From: Desulfobacteraceae bacterium
GTDB taxonomy: Bacteria; Desulfobacterota; Desulfobacteria; Desulfobacterales; UBA11574
Assembly: GCA_002868985.1 (NCBI GenBank)
Contig: PKTV01000084.1
Span: 1 to 23,114, forward strand
Direction of reading: 5' to 3'
Length of the DNA: 23,114 bases
The translations under genes and the position numbers were made by a program. This document shows, in pieces, positions 14,150 through 21,759 of this stretch (position 1 is its first letter; each line of letters begins with the position of its first letter). The notes beneath the pieces are model-generated. The model worked only from the letters and a program-made list of their open reading frames with translations. It did no database searches and was not told the DNA's origin.

Positions 14150-15006
14150 CAACCAATATAGAATTAGGGACCTATGCTCAGAATACATGGTGCCCCGGTT
14201 GCGGCAACTTTGGTATTTTAAACACCATCAAAAAAGTCCTGCCCCAGCTTCAAGAAGACGGGCTGGACCCCAGTAACGTTGTCCTGGTTTCGGGAATCGG
14301 ATGTCATGCTAAAATTGTGGACTATGTCAATGCAAACAGCTTCTATTCGATTCATGGTCGGGTTCCCCCACCAATGACCGGAATTAAGCTGGCCAATCCG
14401 AATTTGACGGTGATCGGCCATGCCGGTGACGGAGATGCTTATGGTGAAGGTATTGAACATCTCATTTTCAGTGCCAAGCGAAATTTAGACATAACCTTCA
14501 TTGTCCACAACAACAGGGTATACGGACTCACAACCGGTCAGTTTACACCCACCAGCCCTCCCGGTTTTAAAGGTCGGTCGACCCCGGAAGGCAGTCCCGA
14601 AGAACCATTGAATCCTATCGAACTCATGCTATCTGCCGGCGCCACTTTTGTCGCCAGAGGGTATACACGAAAAATGAAACACCTCCAGTCCTTGATTAAA
14701 GCCGCGGTCAGTCACAAAGGGTTTTCATTTATCGATGTGCTTCAACCCTGCTTCACTTTTTTCGATACCTATGATTATTACAACAAAAGGGTGTATGAAT
14801 TCACCCAGCAGGATCATGATGTTTCCGATAGAAACGCAGCTTTTGTCAAGGCCGGAGAATGGGCTTACAAAGAAGGAGAGCAGATTCCCATTGGTATTTT
14901 TTACCAGGTAATAAAACCCACCTATGAAGAAAAACTTTTGAAAGGAAGGATTCCTGTTCAACTAACACCTGGGGATATCCGGCCGATTCTCGAAAAAAAT
15001 ATTTAA
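14146..15006 (+). CDS. korB: 2-oxoacid:ferredoxin oxidoreductase, beta subunit
   Basis: The thiamine-diphosphate subunit, 286 residues. WCPGCGNFGIL near the N-terminus, SGIGCHAKIVDYVN, and the TPP/Mg motif GDGDAYGEG followed by NNRVYGLTTGQFTPTSPPG are diagnostic of the KorB/PorB group. In this group the subunit also holds a proximal 4Fe-4S cluster bound by cysteines; C-x2-C near residue 16-19, C in GIGCH and C of LQPCFTFF are suitable. The gene begins within the korA stop (ATGA), and its ribosome site AAAGGAGGTG lies inside korA, so the subunits are made in step. It ends 72 nt before the NifU-like gene, whose product may help deliver its cluster. Confidence 0.93.
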   Translation: MTTNIELGTYAQNTWCPGCGNFGILNTIKKVLPQLQEDGLDPSNVVLVSGIGCHAKIVDYVNANSFYSIHGRVPPPMTGIKLANPNLTVIGHAGDGDAYGEGIEHLIFSAKRNLDITFIVHNNRVYGLTTGQFTPTSPPGFKGRSTPEGSPEEPLNPIELMLSAGATFVARGYTRKMKHLQSLIKAAVSHKGFSFIDVLQPCFTFFDTYDYYNKRVYEFTQQDHDVSDRNAAFVKAGEWAYKEGEQIPIGIFYQVIKPTYEEKLLKGRIPVQLTPGDIRPILEKNI

Positions 15007-15078
15007 TTGAATTTTTTGATAAAAACTTTCTGACCCCAAATGCAATTTGAATTCAACAGAATAAGGAGCATAAAACCA

Positions 15079-15297
15079 ATGAAAGAAAAAGTTGAAAAAG
15101 CGTTAAATGATGTCAGACCACATCTTCAGGCAGATGGTGGAGATGTGGAACTTGTTGATGTGGAAAACAATATTGTCAAAGTAAGATTAAAAGGTGCCTG
15201 CGCCGGTTGTCCCATGTCCCAGATGACACTTAAACAGGGCATAGAGCGGTATATTAAGAAGCTCATTCCGGAAATAATCAGCGTGGAATCCGTGTAA
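15079..15297 (+). CDS. NifU C-terminal-like (Nfu) Fe-S scaffold
   Basis: A 72-residue protein made only of the Nfu domain: EKVEKALNDVRPHLQADGGDVELVDV, then GACAGCPMSQMTLKQGIERYIKKLIPEI. The C-x2-C of CAGC binds a labile 4Fe-4S cluster between two monomers, which is passed to apoproteins. It follows korB on the same strand and may load KorB or the nearby ferredoxin. ATG 15079 is used because AAGGAG (15063-15068) is 10 nt upstream; the frame remains open back to 15040 but that extension does not look like Nfu sequence. Confidence 0.9.
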   Translation: MKEKVEKALNDVRPHLQADGGDVELVDVENNIVKVRLKGACAGCPMSQMTLKQGIERYIKKLIPEIISVESV

Positions 15298-15600
15298 CTT
15301 TTTGACAAACAAGCAGCAGGACCTGACCCTGAAAAAGAGAGGTGTCAGTATTTGGAAAGTGAAATCTAAATTGAGCGACTGTTTAGGTGAAAGTAAGTTT
15401 TTGGGGACCACTTTATCAAGGACTTGCCATCCAACCTCTTGACAATGCCCAATCATTGAAGATATGGAAGGTTGTTTGTCATTAAGATCAAAACGTGTAT
15501 AAATCCGTGAAATGTTTTTCATACAAAAATTGAAAAAATTAATTCTGAGAAAAGCATCAGCATAACGAATTGAGTGGGTAAAAGGTAAAAGGAGGGTTTC
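15298..15600 (+). other. Gap between Nfu and kinase-like gene
   Basis: These 303 bp contain repeat copy E at 15365-15387 and, on the minus strand, an open frame from 15522 that reads plausibly as protein only until it runs into the repeat (MKNISRIYTRFDLNDKQPSI ...). I recognise no family in it. A strong ribosome site AAAAGGAGGG precedes the next gene. No clear promoter or terminator is visible. Confidence 0.45.
15365..15387 (+). mobile_element. Short CCTAA-family repeat (copy E)
   Basis: A 23-bp imperfect palindrome, TCTAAATTGAGCG followed by ACTGTTTAGG, with both ends of the family and no interior. It is flanked by exact direct repeats TGAAA (15360-15364 and 15388-15392), the same target (TTTCA on the other strand) that flanks copy A. 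Confidence 0.55.
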
Positions 15601-16218
15601 ATGGCAGTAATTACCATTAGCAAAGAATTTGACACTGAAGGTGAAAAGATCGCATCGCTGGTAGCGGAAAAACTTGGTTACGAATACATCGGCAAAAATT
15701 TAGTCGCTGATATTGCTAAAGAACTCCATATATCTGAAAGTGAAGCAACAGCGTTTCATAAAGCTTCCCAGTCAAGAATTCTTCGTTTTGTCGATCGCTA
15801 CACTTGCTCTATTGTCCAGAAGGTGGTTGACCGTGAACACGGCTGCTTGGACGACAAGAACTACTATGAGGTCACCAAAAAGTTGGTTGAAAATGTACAT
15901 GAGGCCGGTAATGTCATCATTATTGGGTGGGGAGGCCAGTGCCTCTTAAAAGAAAAGCCGGATACGCTTCATGTGCGTTTGATAAAAGATAATGAACTAA
16001 AAATAAAGAAGCTTATGCAGGCTGAAAATCTAAGCCACAAAGCTGCTAAAGCTTTTATTGACAGAGAAGAAGAGGATTTAAAGGCTTATATCAAACAACA
16101 CTTTAACGAGGACTGGAATGCCGCTCACCTTTATGATCTAATTATAGATATGGGAAAAATATCGGTGGAAAAAGCCGTTGACATGATATGTGACAACGTA
16201 AAACATAAAACCGAATAA
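15601..16218 (+). CDS. Cytidylate-kinase-like family protein
   Basis: A 205-residue protein of the cytidylate-kinase-like (AAK/Cmk-related) family that is widespread in Desulfobacterota. It starts with AVITISKEFDTEGEKIASLVAEKLGYEYI; in the family the loop after ITIS is usually a Gly-rich P-loop such as GSGG, here replaced by DTEG, so ATP binding could be weakened. Further landmarks are NVIIIGWGGQCLLKEKPDTLHVRLI (about 100-124) and KAAKAFIDREEEDLKAYIKQHFNEDW, the lid region. The nucleotide substrate is not known. AAAAGGAGG precedes the ATG. It is followed after 196 bp by nhaA on the same strand and seems monocistronic. Confidence 0.78.
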   Translation: MAVITISKEFDTEGEKIASLVAEKLGYEYIGKNLVADIAKELHISESEATAFHKASQSRILRFVDRYTCSIVQKVVDREHGCLDDKNYYEVTKKLVENVHEAGNVIIIGWGGQCLLKEKPDTLHVRLIKDNELKIKKLMQAENLSHKAAKAFIDREEEDLKAYIKQHFNEDWNAAHLYDLIIDMGKISVEKAVDMICDNVKHKTE

Positions 16219-16225
16219 TCAAAAT

Positions 16226-16247
16226 TTAAGTGTTGCCTTACACTTAA
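16226..16247. repeat. Small perfect hairpin after the kinase-like gene
   Basis: TTAAGTGT and ACACTTAA form an 8-bp perfect stem with loop TGCCTT, starting 7 nt after the kinase-like stop. It lacks a downstream T-run. The location fits an RNA 3'-end structure, but a Rho-independent terminator cannot be claimed. Confidence 0.4.
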
Positions 16248-16414
16248 TATCGTTCTGGAGTCGGGGTGTTTTTATTTGTTAAATCGCTCCATGGATAATG
16301 CTTTTTTAAAATAGTTAAACCGCTCAAATATATAAGGCAACTCAAAATATCAGAAATTTTAGGTGATTTTCCAAAGAATGAGAGCAAAATTGGCTCACCC
16401 CAAAAAAAAGAAAT

Positions 16415-17779
16415 ATGCCTTTAAACTCTAACAAGTACATGGCATCCACCCGGCAACTGGTTGCCGACCAAATTTTAAGGCCCTTCCAACGATTTTTCAG
16501 TAAAGAAGTTGCCAGCAGTATATTGCTCATTGCTGCAACGATCATCGCCCTGATTTGGACCAATTCCAGAATCGGGGAAACCTATCACAGCTTTTGGCAT
16601 ACCGAAGTTTCCTTTGCCTTCGGACATTTTCATATCAGCAAAACACTCGTCCACTGGATCAATGACGGTTTCATGTCTTTGTTCTTTTTTACGGTGGGTC
16701 TCGAGATCAAACGCGAAATTCTTGTAGGAGAACTCGCAACCCCCAAAAAGGCTTTACTGCCGGTGGTTGCCGCGCTGGGAGGAATGATTGTACCCGGCTT
16801 CATCTATGCAGCATTTAATGCCGGATCACCCACCATAAGCGGTTGGGGAGTTCCCGTTGCAACGGATATCGCCTTTGCTTTGGGGGCAGTCGCCATATTC
16901 GGACGCAGATTACCTGTGGGCCTGAGGATCTTTCTGGCAGCCTTTGCCATTGCCGACGATCTGGGTGCGGTCGTCATTATTGCTATCTTCTATACCAAGG
17001 AAATCGTCTGGTCTTATCTTATCATCTCCCTTTTTTTGATTTTCGGACTTGCTGTCGCAAATTTTCTCTGGATCCGACAGACACTCATATATGCCATTTT
17101 GGGACTTGCCGTCTGGTTTTTTATTCTGGGATCCGGCGTTCATCCCACCATCGCCGGTGTTATCGTTTCTCTTTTTGTCCCGGCACGGGGAAGATATGAT
17201 ACCGATAACTTTTTGCAAAACGTAAAGAAAATAACGGAAAAGTTTGAATGTGAGGAACAAAGCTGTGGTTATTCGATCCTTTTAAATCAAGAACACATGT
17301 ATGCCGTTCAAGCACTGGAACTGGCCTGTCGTGATGTAGAAACACCCCTGCAACGGTTGATGCACGCCCTGCATCCATGGGTTGCACTTTTAATTCTGCC
17401 CTTTTTTGCCTTGGGGAACACCGGTTTGACCTTTCACAATATCGTTTTTTCCGAATTGGTCTCAAATCCGGTAATCATTGGGATTATCTTTGGTCTGGTT
17501 TTCGGAAAGCCCATAGGAGTCATGCTATTTTCCTATCTCTCGGTTAAAACCGGGATTGCATCCTTACCCCAAGAAGTCAGGTGGTCGCATATTTTTGGAG
17601 GGGCCATGCTTGGGGGAATCGGCTTCACCATGTCCTTGTTTCTTGCCGACCTTTCATTTTCCGAGCCTCAAATACTCAATTATGCCAGAATTGCGATCCT
17701 TACAGGATCGATTCTCTCGGCGGCAATAGGTATGTCATACCTCGGTTTTATCAGCATCTCCGCTCCTGATAGAGAATAA
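16415..17779 (+). CDS. nhaA: Na+/H+ antiporter NhaA
   Basis: Exchanges cytoplasmic Na+ for external H+, controlling pH and sodium. The 454-residue protein has the NhaA helices and essential acids: VPVATD151IAFALGAVAIFGRR (Asp133 of E. coli) and AFAIAD181D182LGAVVIIAIFYT (the Asp163/164 pair at the ion site). GLEIKREILVGEL and the C-terminal GGIGFTMSLFLADLSF are also diagnostic. A hydrophilic loop of about 65 residues (roughly 252-315, with two cysteines in ECEEQSCGYS) is longer than in E. coli NhaA (388 residues) and accounts for much of the extra length. A second ATG at 16439 could be the start; neither has a strong ribosome site. It complements the Na+-pumping Nqr encoded at the window start. 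Confidence 0.93.
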   Translation: MPLNSNKYMASTRQLVADQILRPFQRFFSKEVASSILLIAATIIALIWTNSRIGETYHSFWHTEVSFAFGHFHISKTLVHWINDGFMSLFFFTVGLEIKREILVGELATPKKALLPVVAALGGMIVPGFIYAAFNAGSPTISGWGVPVATDIAFALGAVAIFGRRLPVGLRIFLAAFAIADDLGAVVIIAIFYTKEIVWSYLIISLFLIFGLAVANFLWIRQTLIYAILGLAVWFFILGSGVHPTIAGVIVSLFVPARGRYDTDNFLQNVKKITEKFECEEQSCGYSILLNQEHMYAVQALELACRDVETPLQRLMHALHPWVALLILPFFALGNTGLTFHNIVFSELVSNPVIIGIIFGLVFGKPIGVMLFSYLSVKTGIASLPQEVRWSHIFGGAMLGGIGFTMSLFLADLSFSEPQILNYARIAILTGSILSAAIGMSYLGFISISAPDRE

Positions 17780-17965
17780 CGGTCTGGATGAGATCTTAAA
17801 GAAAAATAATTGCGATTCCGGTCTTCGAATGTTATTCTACAAGTGTTTGACAAATTAAATCAAATCGAAACAATCACCACAAATTCAACAGGCGACGATG
17901 AGATAATAAGTAACGACATCGTATCCTGGCCGTTTTTTTCTTCAACACAGTTTGAGTCTGTTTTT

Positions 17966-18049
17966 ATGCCCGTAAAACCGAGCTACCATGAGTTGGAACA
18001 AACGATTGGAGACCTAAAGAAAAACATCATTTCTCAAAAATTGAGATAG
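17966..18049 (+). pseudogene. Possible N-terminal stub of a PAS-type sensor kinase
   Basis: A 27-residue frame, MPVKPSYHELEQTIGDLKKN..., ends at a TAG. KPSYEELEQ-x-I-xx-LKK is how many Desulfobacterota PAS-domain histidine kinases begin, before a coiled coil. Nothing kinase-like follows; the glutaryl-CoA dehydrogenase gene begins 21 nt later. It may be a deletion remnant, or a tiny coiled-coil peptide in its own right. The upstream in-frame extension to TTG 17810 looks non-coding. Confidence 0.3.
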
Positions 18050-18070
18050 GTCTAATTGGGAGGATGCCAT

Positions 18071-19234
18071 ATGGATTTTGCGTTATCTAAAGAACTTCAG
18101 ATGCTAAAAAAGGCGGTTTCTGAATTTGCGGCCAAAAAAATTGCACCCTATGCTGACGAGTGGGATGCAAACCATTATTTCCCTTATAAAGAAGCCATCA
18201 AGCCCATGGGAGATCTCGGTTTTTTCGGAACGGTCATTCCTGAAAAATACGGCGGAGAAGACATGGGCTGGCTGGCTGCCATGATTGTGACCGAAGAAAT
18301 CGCAAAGGCCTCCAGTTCTCTGAGGGTTCAGGTCAACATGCAGTGTCTTGGAAGTGCGTTTACCATCTGTAAATACGGAGATGAAGCCTTAAAACAAAAA
18401 TACATCTCCAAACTGGTCAACGCCGAATATTTGGGCGGATTTGCCATAACAGAACCTGATGCCGGTTCCGATGTCATGGCCATGACGTCCACCGCCGAAG
18501 ACAAGGGCGACCACTGGTGCTTAAACGGTTCCAAGACTTGGATCTCCAATGCAGACGTTGCGGATGTGATCATCTATTATGCTTATACAGATCCGGATAA
18601 GGGCTCCAAAGGTCTTTCGGCTTTTGTCATAGAACCAAAAAACTTTAACGGTGTTAAAACATCGGTTCTAGAAAAAATGGGGTCCCACTCCTCTCCCACC
18701 GGCGAAATATTTTTAACCAATACAAAGGTCCCCAAGGAGAATATCATTGGAAAACCCGGAGACGGTGCAAGGATTCTCTTCGGATCTCTCAACCAGACCC
18801 GGCTTTCGGCAGCCGCCGGTGCCGTTGGTGTTGCACGGGCATGTTTGGAAATATCGCTAAAATATTGCAATGAACGCAAACAGTTCGGAAAACCCATCGG
18901 CGAGTTTCAAATGAATCAGGACATGATCGCTCAGATGTCCACCGAAATCGAAGCCGCCCGTTTTTTGGTTTACAAAGCGGCCTGGGCAAAGGATCAGGGA
19001 AACCTGAACAACGGTCTCGATGTGGCACAGGCAAAATATTTTTCAGGCGAAGTCGCTACCAGGTGTGCCAACTATGCCATGCGGATTCTGGGAGCGTACG
19101 GTTATTCCACCGAATATCCGGTGGCCCGTTTTTATCGGGACACACCAACCTATACCATGGTAGAAGGATCGGCCAATATCTGTAAATGGATCATTGCTTT
19201 AGATCAGCTCGGCATCAAAAAGGCAAACCGGTAA
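18071..19234 (+). CDS. Acyl-CoA dehydrogenase, probably non-decarboxylating glutaryl-CoA dehydrogenase
   Basis: A 387-residue FAD-dependent acyl-CoA dehydrogenase. Visible signatures are GGFAITEPDAGSD (FAD-site strand), NGSKTWISNAD, ERKQFGKPIGEFQMNQDMIAQM and the catalytic Glu365 in TMVEGSANICK. The whole protein closely resembles, from memory, the glutaryl-CoA dehydrogenase of Desulfococcus multivorans, which forms glutaconyl-CoA without decarboxylation. The residue before the catalytic Glu is Val364, whereas decarboxylating enzymes such as the human one have Tyr (YEGT). Glutaryl-CoA arises in anaerobic benzoate and lysine/tryptophan degradation. ATG 18071 is used because GGGAGG lies 7 nt upstream; the frame is open to TTG 18056, which overlaps that site. 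No etfAB or other pathway gene adjoins it. Confidence 0.85.
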   Translation: MDFALSKELQMLKKAVSEFAAKKIAPYADEWDANHYFPYKEAIKPMGDLGFFGTVIPEKYGGEDMGWLAAMIVTEEIAKASSSLRVQVNMQCLGSAFTICKYGDEALKQKYISKLVNAEYLGGFAITEPDAGSDVMAMTSTAEDKGDHWCLNGSKTWISNADVADVIIYYAYTDPDKGSKGLSAFVIEPKNFNGVKTSVLEKMGSHSSPTGEIFLTNTKVPKENIIGKPGDGARILFGSLNQTRLSAAAGAVGVARACLEISLKYCNERKQFGKPIGEFQMNQDMIAQMSTEIEAARFLVYKAAWAKDQGNLNNGLDVAQAKYFSGEVATRCANYAMRILGAYGYSTEYPVARFYRDTPTYTMVEGSANICKWIIALDQLGIKKANR

Positions 19235-19338
19235 ACCATAATGACCAATTTGGAATCGTCAAATAAGACTGCCTTGCTATTTCGAAAGTACTGCAACGGT
19301 TAACATTATCTTGAGCGTAAAAGAGAAAATTGTTAAAA

Positions 19339-19461
19339 CCCAAATTGAGCAATTTTCAAGTTTGCTGCAGATACAAGGAAGATGTTGTTTCGCTATAGTC
19401 GTCTATGCGGAACGACATCTGACGCAGTAGATGCGGTGAAATTGGAAACGCTCAGCTTAGG
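19339..19461 (-). mobile_element. MITE-like repeat, copy B (inverted relative to copy A)
   Basis: A 123-bp element, reverse-oriented relative to 2986-3191 and lacking its 83-bp insertion. Ends are CCCAAATTGAGC (19339-19350) and CGCTCAGCTTAGG (19449-19461). Flanks TAAAA (19334-19338) and TAGAA (19462-19466) agree at 4 of 5 positions. The core hairpin is conserved. It sits between convergent genes, directly after the stop of the minus-strand gene that ends at 19467. Confidence 0.75.
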
Positions 19462-19466
19462 TAGAA

Positions 19467-20672
19467 TTAATAGGAACTTAGCTCAACTCTCATGTGATTC
19501 TTTGAAACTTCGTAAATGTTAATGTCGACCAATTTATAGGATTTCAGCATCAAGTCGTCCGCGAGTGCTTTGGCGTTTCCTTTAAATTCAACGCTGATGA
19601 TAGTTTCATTGGTCTTCAATTCTTTTATCTGAAGATTCTTCACCCCGGATATTTTGCTGATTATGCGGATGAACTTCTCAAAATTTGCCAGATTTTCCGT
19701 ACCTTCAACGACGATCCCTATCATGTTGGTCTGCTCATCTTTTTTCTGCCAGGCATCAATGATCTGGATAGCCAGTGTTTCACCTGCAAGTGAGCCGGCA
19801 GCAGATAACGCTTTCCGGGCGCCTATTGTTTCATCGGCATCTGCTGTGACAGCACTCTTAGTTATGGTGGCGATTTCGTCACCCGTATCTGTCCGAATGG
19901 CACGTGCGAATACAACTCCTTTGAAAGACTTTATGTCTTTTCCCATGATATTCTGCGCCTGGTCTATAATTGTTTTACCCACAATGACGATATCCGCCTT
20001 TAAATTGAGACCGAGGTCAATGGCTTCTTTCTTGTCGAGATCAGGTTTGTCGTATCCATCATCAATGCTTGTGTTTTGAGCGATACTCGGATGATTAAGC
20101 ACCGGAAGCCCCTTGTTTCTCATGGTTTCGATAAAAGCGTTGATCGAAAATATTTCCCCGAAAATCGCTTTTTTCCCCCACCAGTATTTTGGTGAAGTGT
20201 CTTCAAGGTTTTGTTCTGAAACTAAAACCAATATTTTTGGCAAAGACTTGCCACCTGACATAATCCCGGCGTTTGACATAAGTTTTGTTAAGCTGGCGAT
20301 GGAAACGTTGGCCTCCACCATTACCTTGTAAGCATTTTTAATCTTAAATTCTGCCAGCACTTTGTAACCCTGAATGAATTTGCCGGTTTTATCATAAAGC
20401 GCTTCGTTGAAGCTTTGAAATGTTTGATTTAGGGATTCCGGTGGTATAAGGTCCAGTGCCACGCTCTCCACGGCGGATACCAGACTATTTTCAATGGCTT
20501 CTTTTCTTGCACGGGCAGAATTCTCTTTATAGATTTTACCGGTTCCGATGACCACAACGGTTTTGGTAGAAATCTGATCTTCAGCCTGAGCGTTCACAGA
20601 ATGTGGAAAGAAAGATAAAAGGCAAAAGATTATAAAAATAGATCTGATTAAGGTTTTGGAAGACACATCCAT
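19467..20672 (-). CDS. Exported FlgT/LPP20-like protein of unknown role
   Basis: A 401-residue exported protein. MDVSSKTLIRSIFIIFCLLSFFPHSVNAQA is a typical Sec signal with cleavage likely after VNA. The first mature domain, VVVIGTGKIYKENSARARKEAIENSLVSAVESVAL, has the G-x-G-x-I ... A-R-x-x-A pattern of the LPP20/FlgT N-terminal fold; later come a middle segment (KILVLVSEQNLEDTSPKYWW ... ADIVIVGKTIID) resembling the TolB-N/FlgT-M-type fold and a C-terminal repeat with MIGIVVEGTENLANFEKFIRII. This is the layout of FlgT-like periplasmic proteins, but no flagellar genes are nearby, so a flagellar role is not claimed. ATG 20672 is selected because GGAGG (20687-20683) lies 10 nt upstream and yields a proper signal peptide. 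Confidence 0.65.
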   Translation of the reverse strand: MDVSSKTLIRSIFIIFCLLSFFPHSVNAQAEDQISTKTVVVIGTGKIYKENSARARKEAIENSLVSAVESVALDLIPPESLNQTFQSFNEALYDKTGKFIQGYKVLAEFKIKNAYKVMVEANVSIASLTKLMSNAGIMSGGKSLPKILVLVSEQNLEDTSPKYWWGKKAIFGEIFSINAFIETMRNKGLPVLNHPSIAQNTSIDDGYDKPDLDKKEAIDLGLNLKADIVIVGKTIIDQAQNIMGKDIKSFKGVVFARAIRTDTGDEIATITKSAVTADADETIGARKALSAAGSLAGETLAIQIIDAWQKKDEQTNMIGIVVEGTENLANFEKFIRIISKISGVKNLQIKELKTNETIISVEFKGNAKALADDLMLKSYKLVDINIYEVSKNHMRVELSSY

Positions 20673-20763
20673 ATTTTTTTTACCTCCGCTCCCGACGAAA
20701 TGATTTTTTTTCAATTGATGAATTTTACATTTTACGAGGTCGTCATGCTAGAATCAACAAAAA

Positions 20764-20785
20764 CCTAAAATGAGCGTTTCAAAAG
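20764..20785. repeat. Solitary end of the CCTAA-family repeat (copy D)
   Basis: CCTAAAATGAGCGTTTCAA at 20764-20782 matches the left end of copies A and C at all but one position. No right end is visible nearby. The TCA at 20779-20781 is the TGA stop of the minus-strand polyprenyl synthase gene, so the repeat end overlaps that gene's 3' end. Confidence 0.5.
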
Positions 20786-21759
20786 TTCCGGGACAACGTA
20801 TAATCGGCAATCATCAACAGGACCTCTTTTGTTTTTGAGTTTTGGAAGACGGCGAGTGCTTCCTTTGCATTTTTAACATATTCTGTAGCAAGATTTTGAG
20901 TATACAATTGACCTCCATACTTGTCTATCATCTTTATCAATGTTTCAAAATCGTTAACAGAGAAATTTTTGTTTTTTATTATGTTTTCCATGCGGGTTCG
21001 ATTTTTTTCGTCAGCCGATTTGAGTGAATAAATGACCGGCAGGGTCATTTTTCCCTCTTTGAGATCTGCCCCCACTTCTTTCCCAAGCGTGGCGGTATCT
21101 AACGTATAATCAAGAAGATCATCCACCATCTGAAAAGCGATGCCAAGGTTGAAACCATAATCTGACAGGGCGGTCTCTTTTGTTAGTGACACATCTGCGA
21201 TCAGGGCTCCCGAACGACATGTTCCCTGAAATAGAACAGCAGTCTTACGTTTTATAATTTCCATGTACTCTGCTTCCGTGAGGTCCAAGCTGCCCTTTCT
21301 CATCAACTGATGAATTTCGCCCTGGGACATATTTTCTGTAATTCCTGATACGACCTTAATAACATCAGGCTGTTTTGTTTCAGCGGCAATGGCCAGTGAT
21401 CGTGCGAGCAGAAAGTCTCCCACGAGGACAGTAGCAGCATTGCCCCATATGGAGTTGGCCACTGGTTTACCTCTTCGCAACGTCGCTTCGTCCACGAGAT
21501 CGTCGTGCAAAAGGGTGGCGGCATGCAGATATTCAAAAATGGTTGAAAAAACCTTGTCATAGTCTCCTTTGTAACCACAAATTCTGGCCGATAGAACCAT
21601 GAGTAAAGGTCTTAACCGTTTGCCCCCGCTAAACAATATATGCCCGGCAATTTGAGAGACCAGGTCTAAATACGGATTTAAGTTTTGCTGAAGAGCGACC
21701 TCAATTTCTTCAAGATCATTTTCTACCTGCATAAGGATTTTATGTTTTAAATCGTTCAT
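20779..21759 (-). CDS. Long-chain polyprenyl diphosphate synthase
   Basis: Builds all-trans polyprenyl diphosphates from isopentenyl diphosphate for the quinone side chain. The 326-residue protein has the two aspartate-rich motifs, D86-D87-L-V-D90 (first, binds the allylic substrate via Mg2+) and D213-D214-L-L-D217 (second), plus GGKRLRP at about 45-51 and KRKTAVLFQGTC. The LLHDDLVDEATLRRG wording is typical of octaprenyl/heptaprenyl synthases (IspB/HepT group) rather than short-chain IspA. Residues just before the first motif (EYLHAATLL) are small, fitting a long product. Its start codon overlaps the rimO stop (ATGA), so it is co-translated with rimO. The stop is within a repeat end. Exact chain length cannot be read; menaquinone is the expected quinone in such bacteria. 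Confidence 0.92.
   Translation of the reverse strand: MNDLKHKILMQVENDLEEIEVALQQNLNPYLDLVSQIAGHILFSGGKRLRPLLMVLSARICGYKGDYDKVFSTIFEYLHAATLLHDDLVDEATLRRGKPVANSIWGNAATVLVGDFLLARSLAIAAETKQPDVIKVVSGITENMSQGEIHQLMRKGSLDLTEAEYMEIIKRKTAVLFQGTCRSGALIADVSLTKETALSDYGFNLGIAFQMVDDLLDYTLDTATLGKEVGADLKEGKMTLPVIYSLKSADEKNRTRMENIIKNKNFSVNDFETLIKMIDKYGGQLYTQNLATEYVKNAKEALAVFQNSKTKEVLLMIADYTLSRNF

Noticed and set aside
15389..15522. A minus-strand frame (MKNISRIYTRFDLNDKQPSI...) running into repeat copy E.
   Set aside because: No family is recognisable, no ribosome site is evident, and downstream it reads antisense through the Nfu gene. It may be a decayed gene, but I cannot support that.
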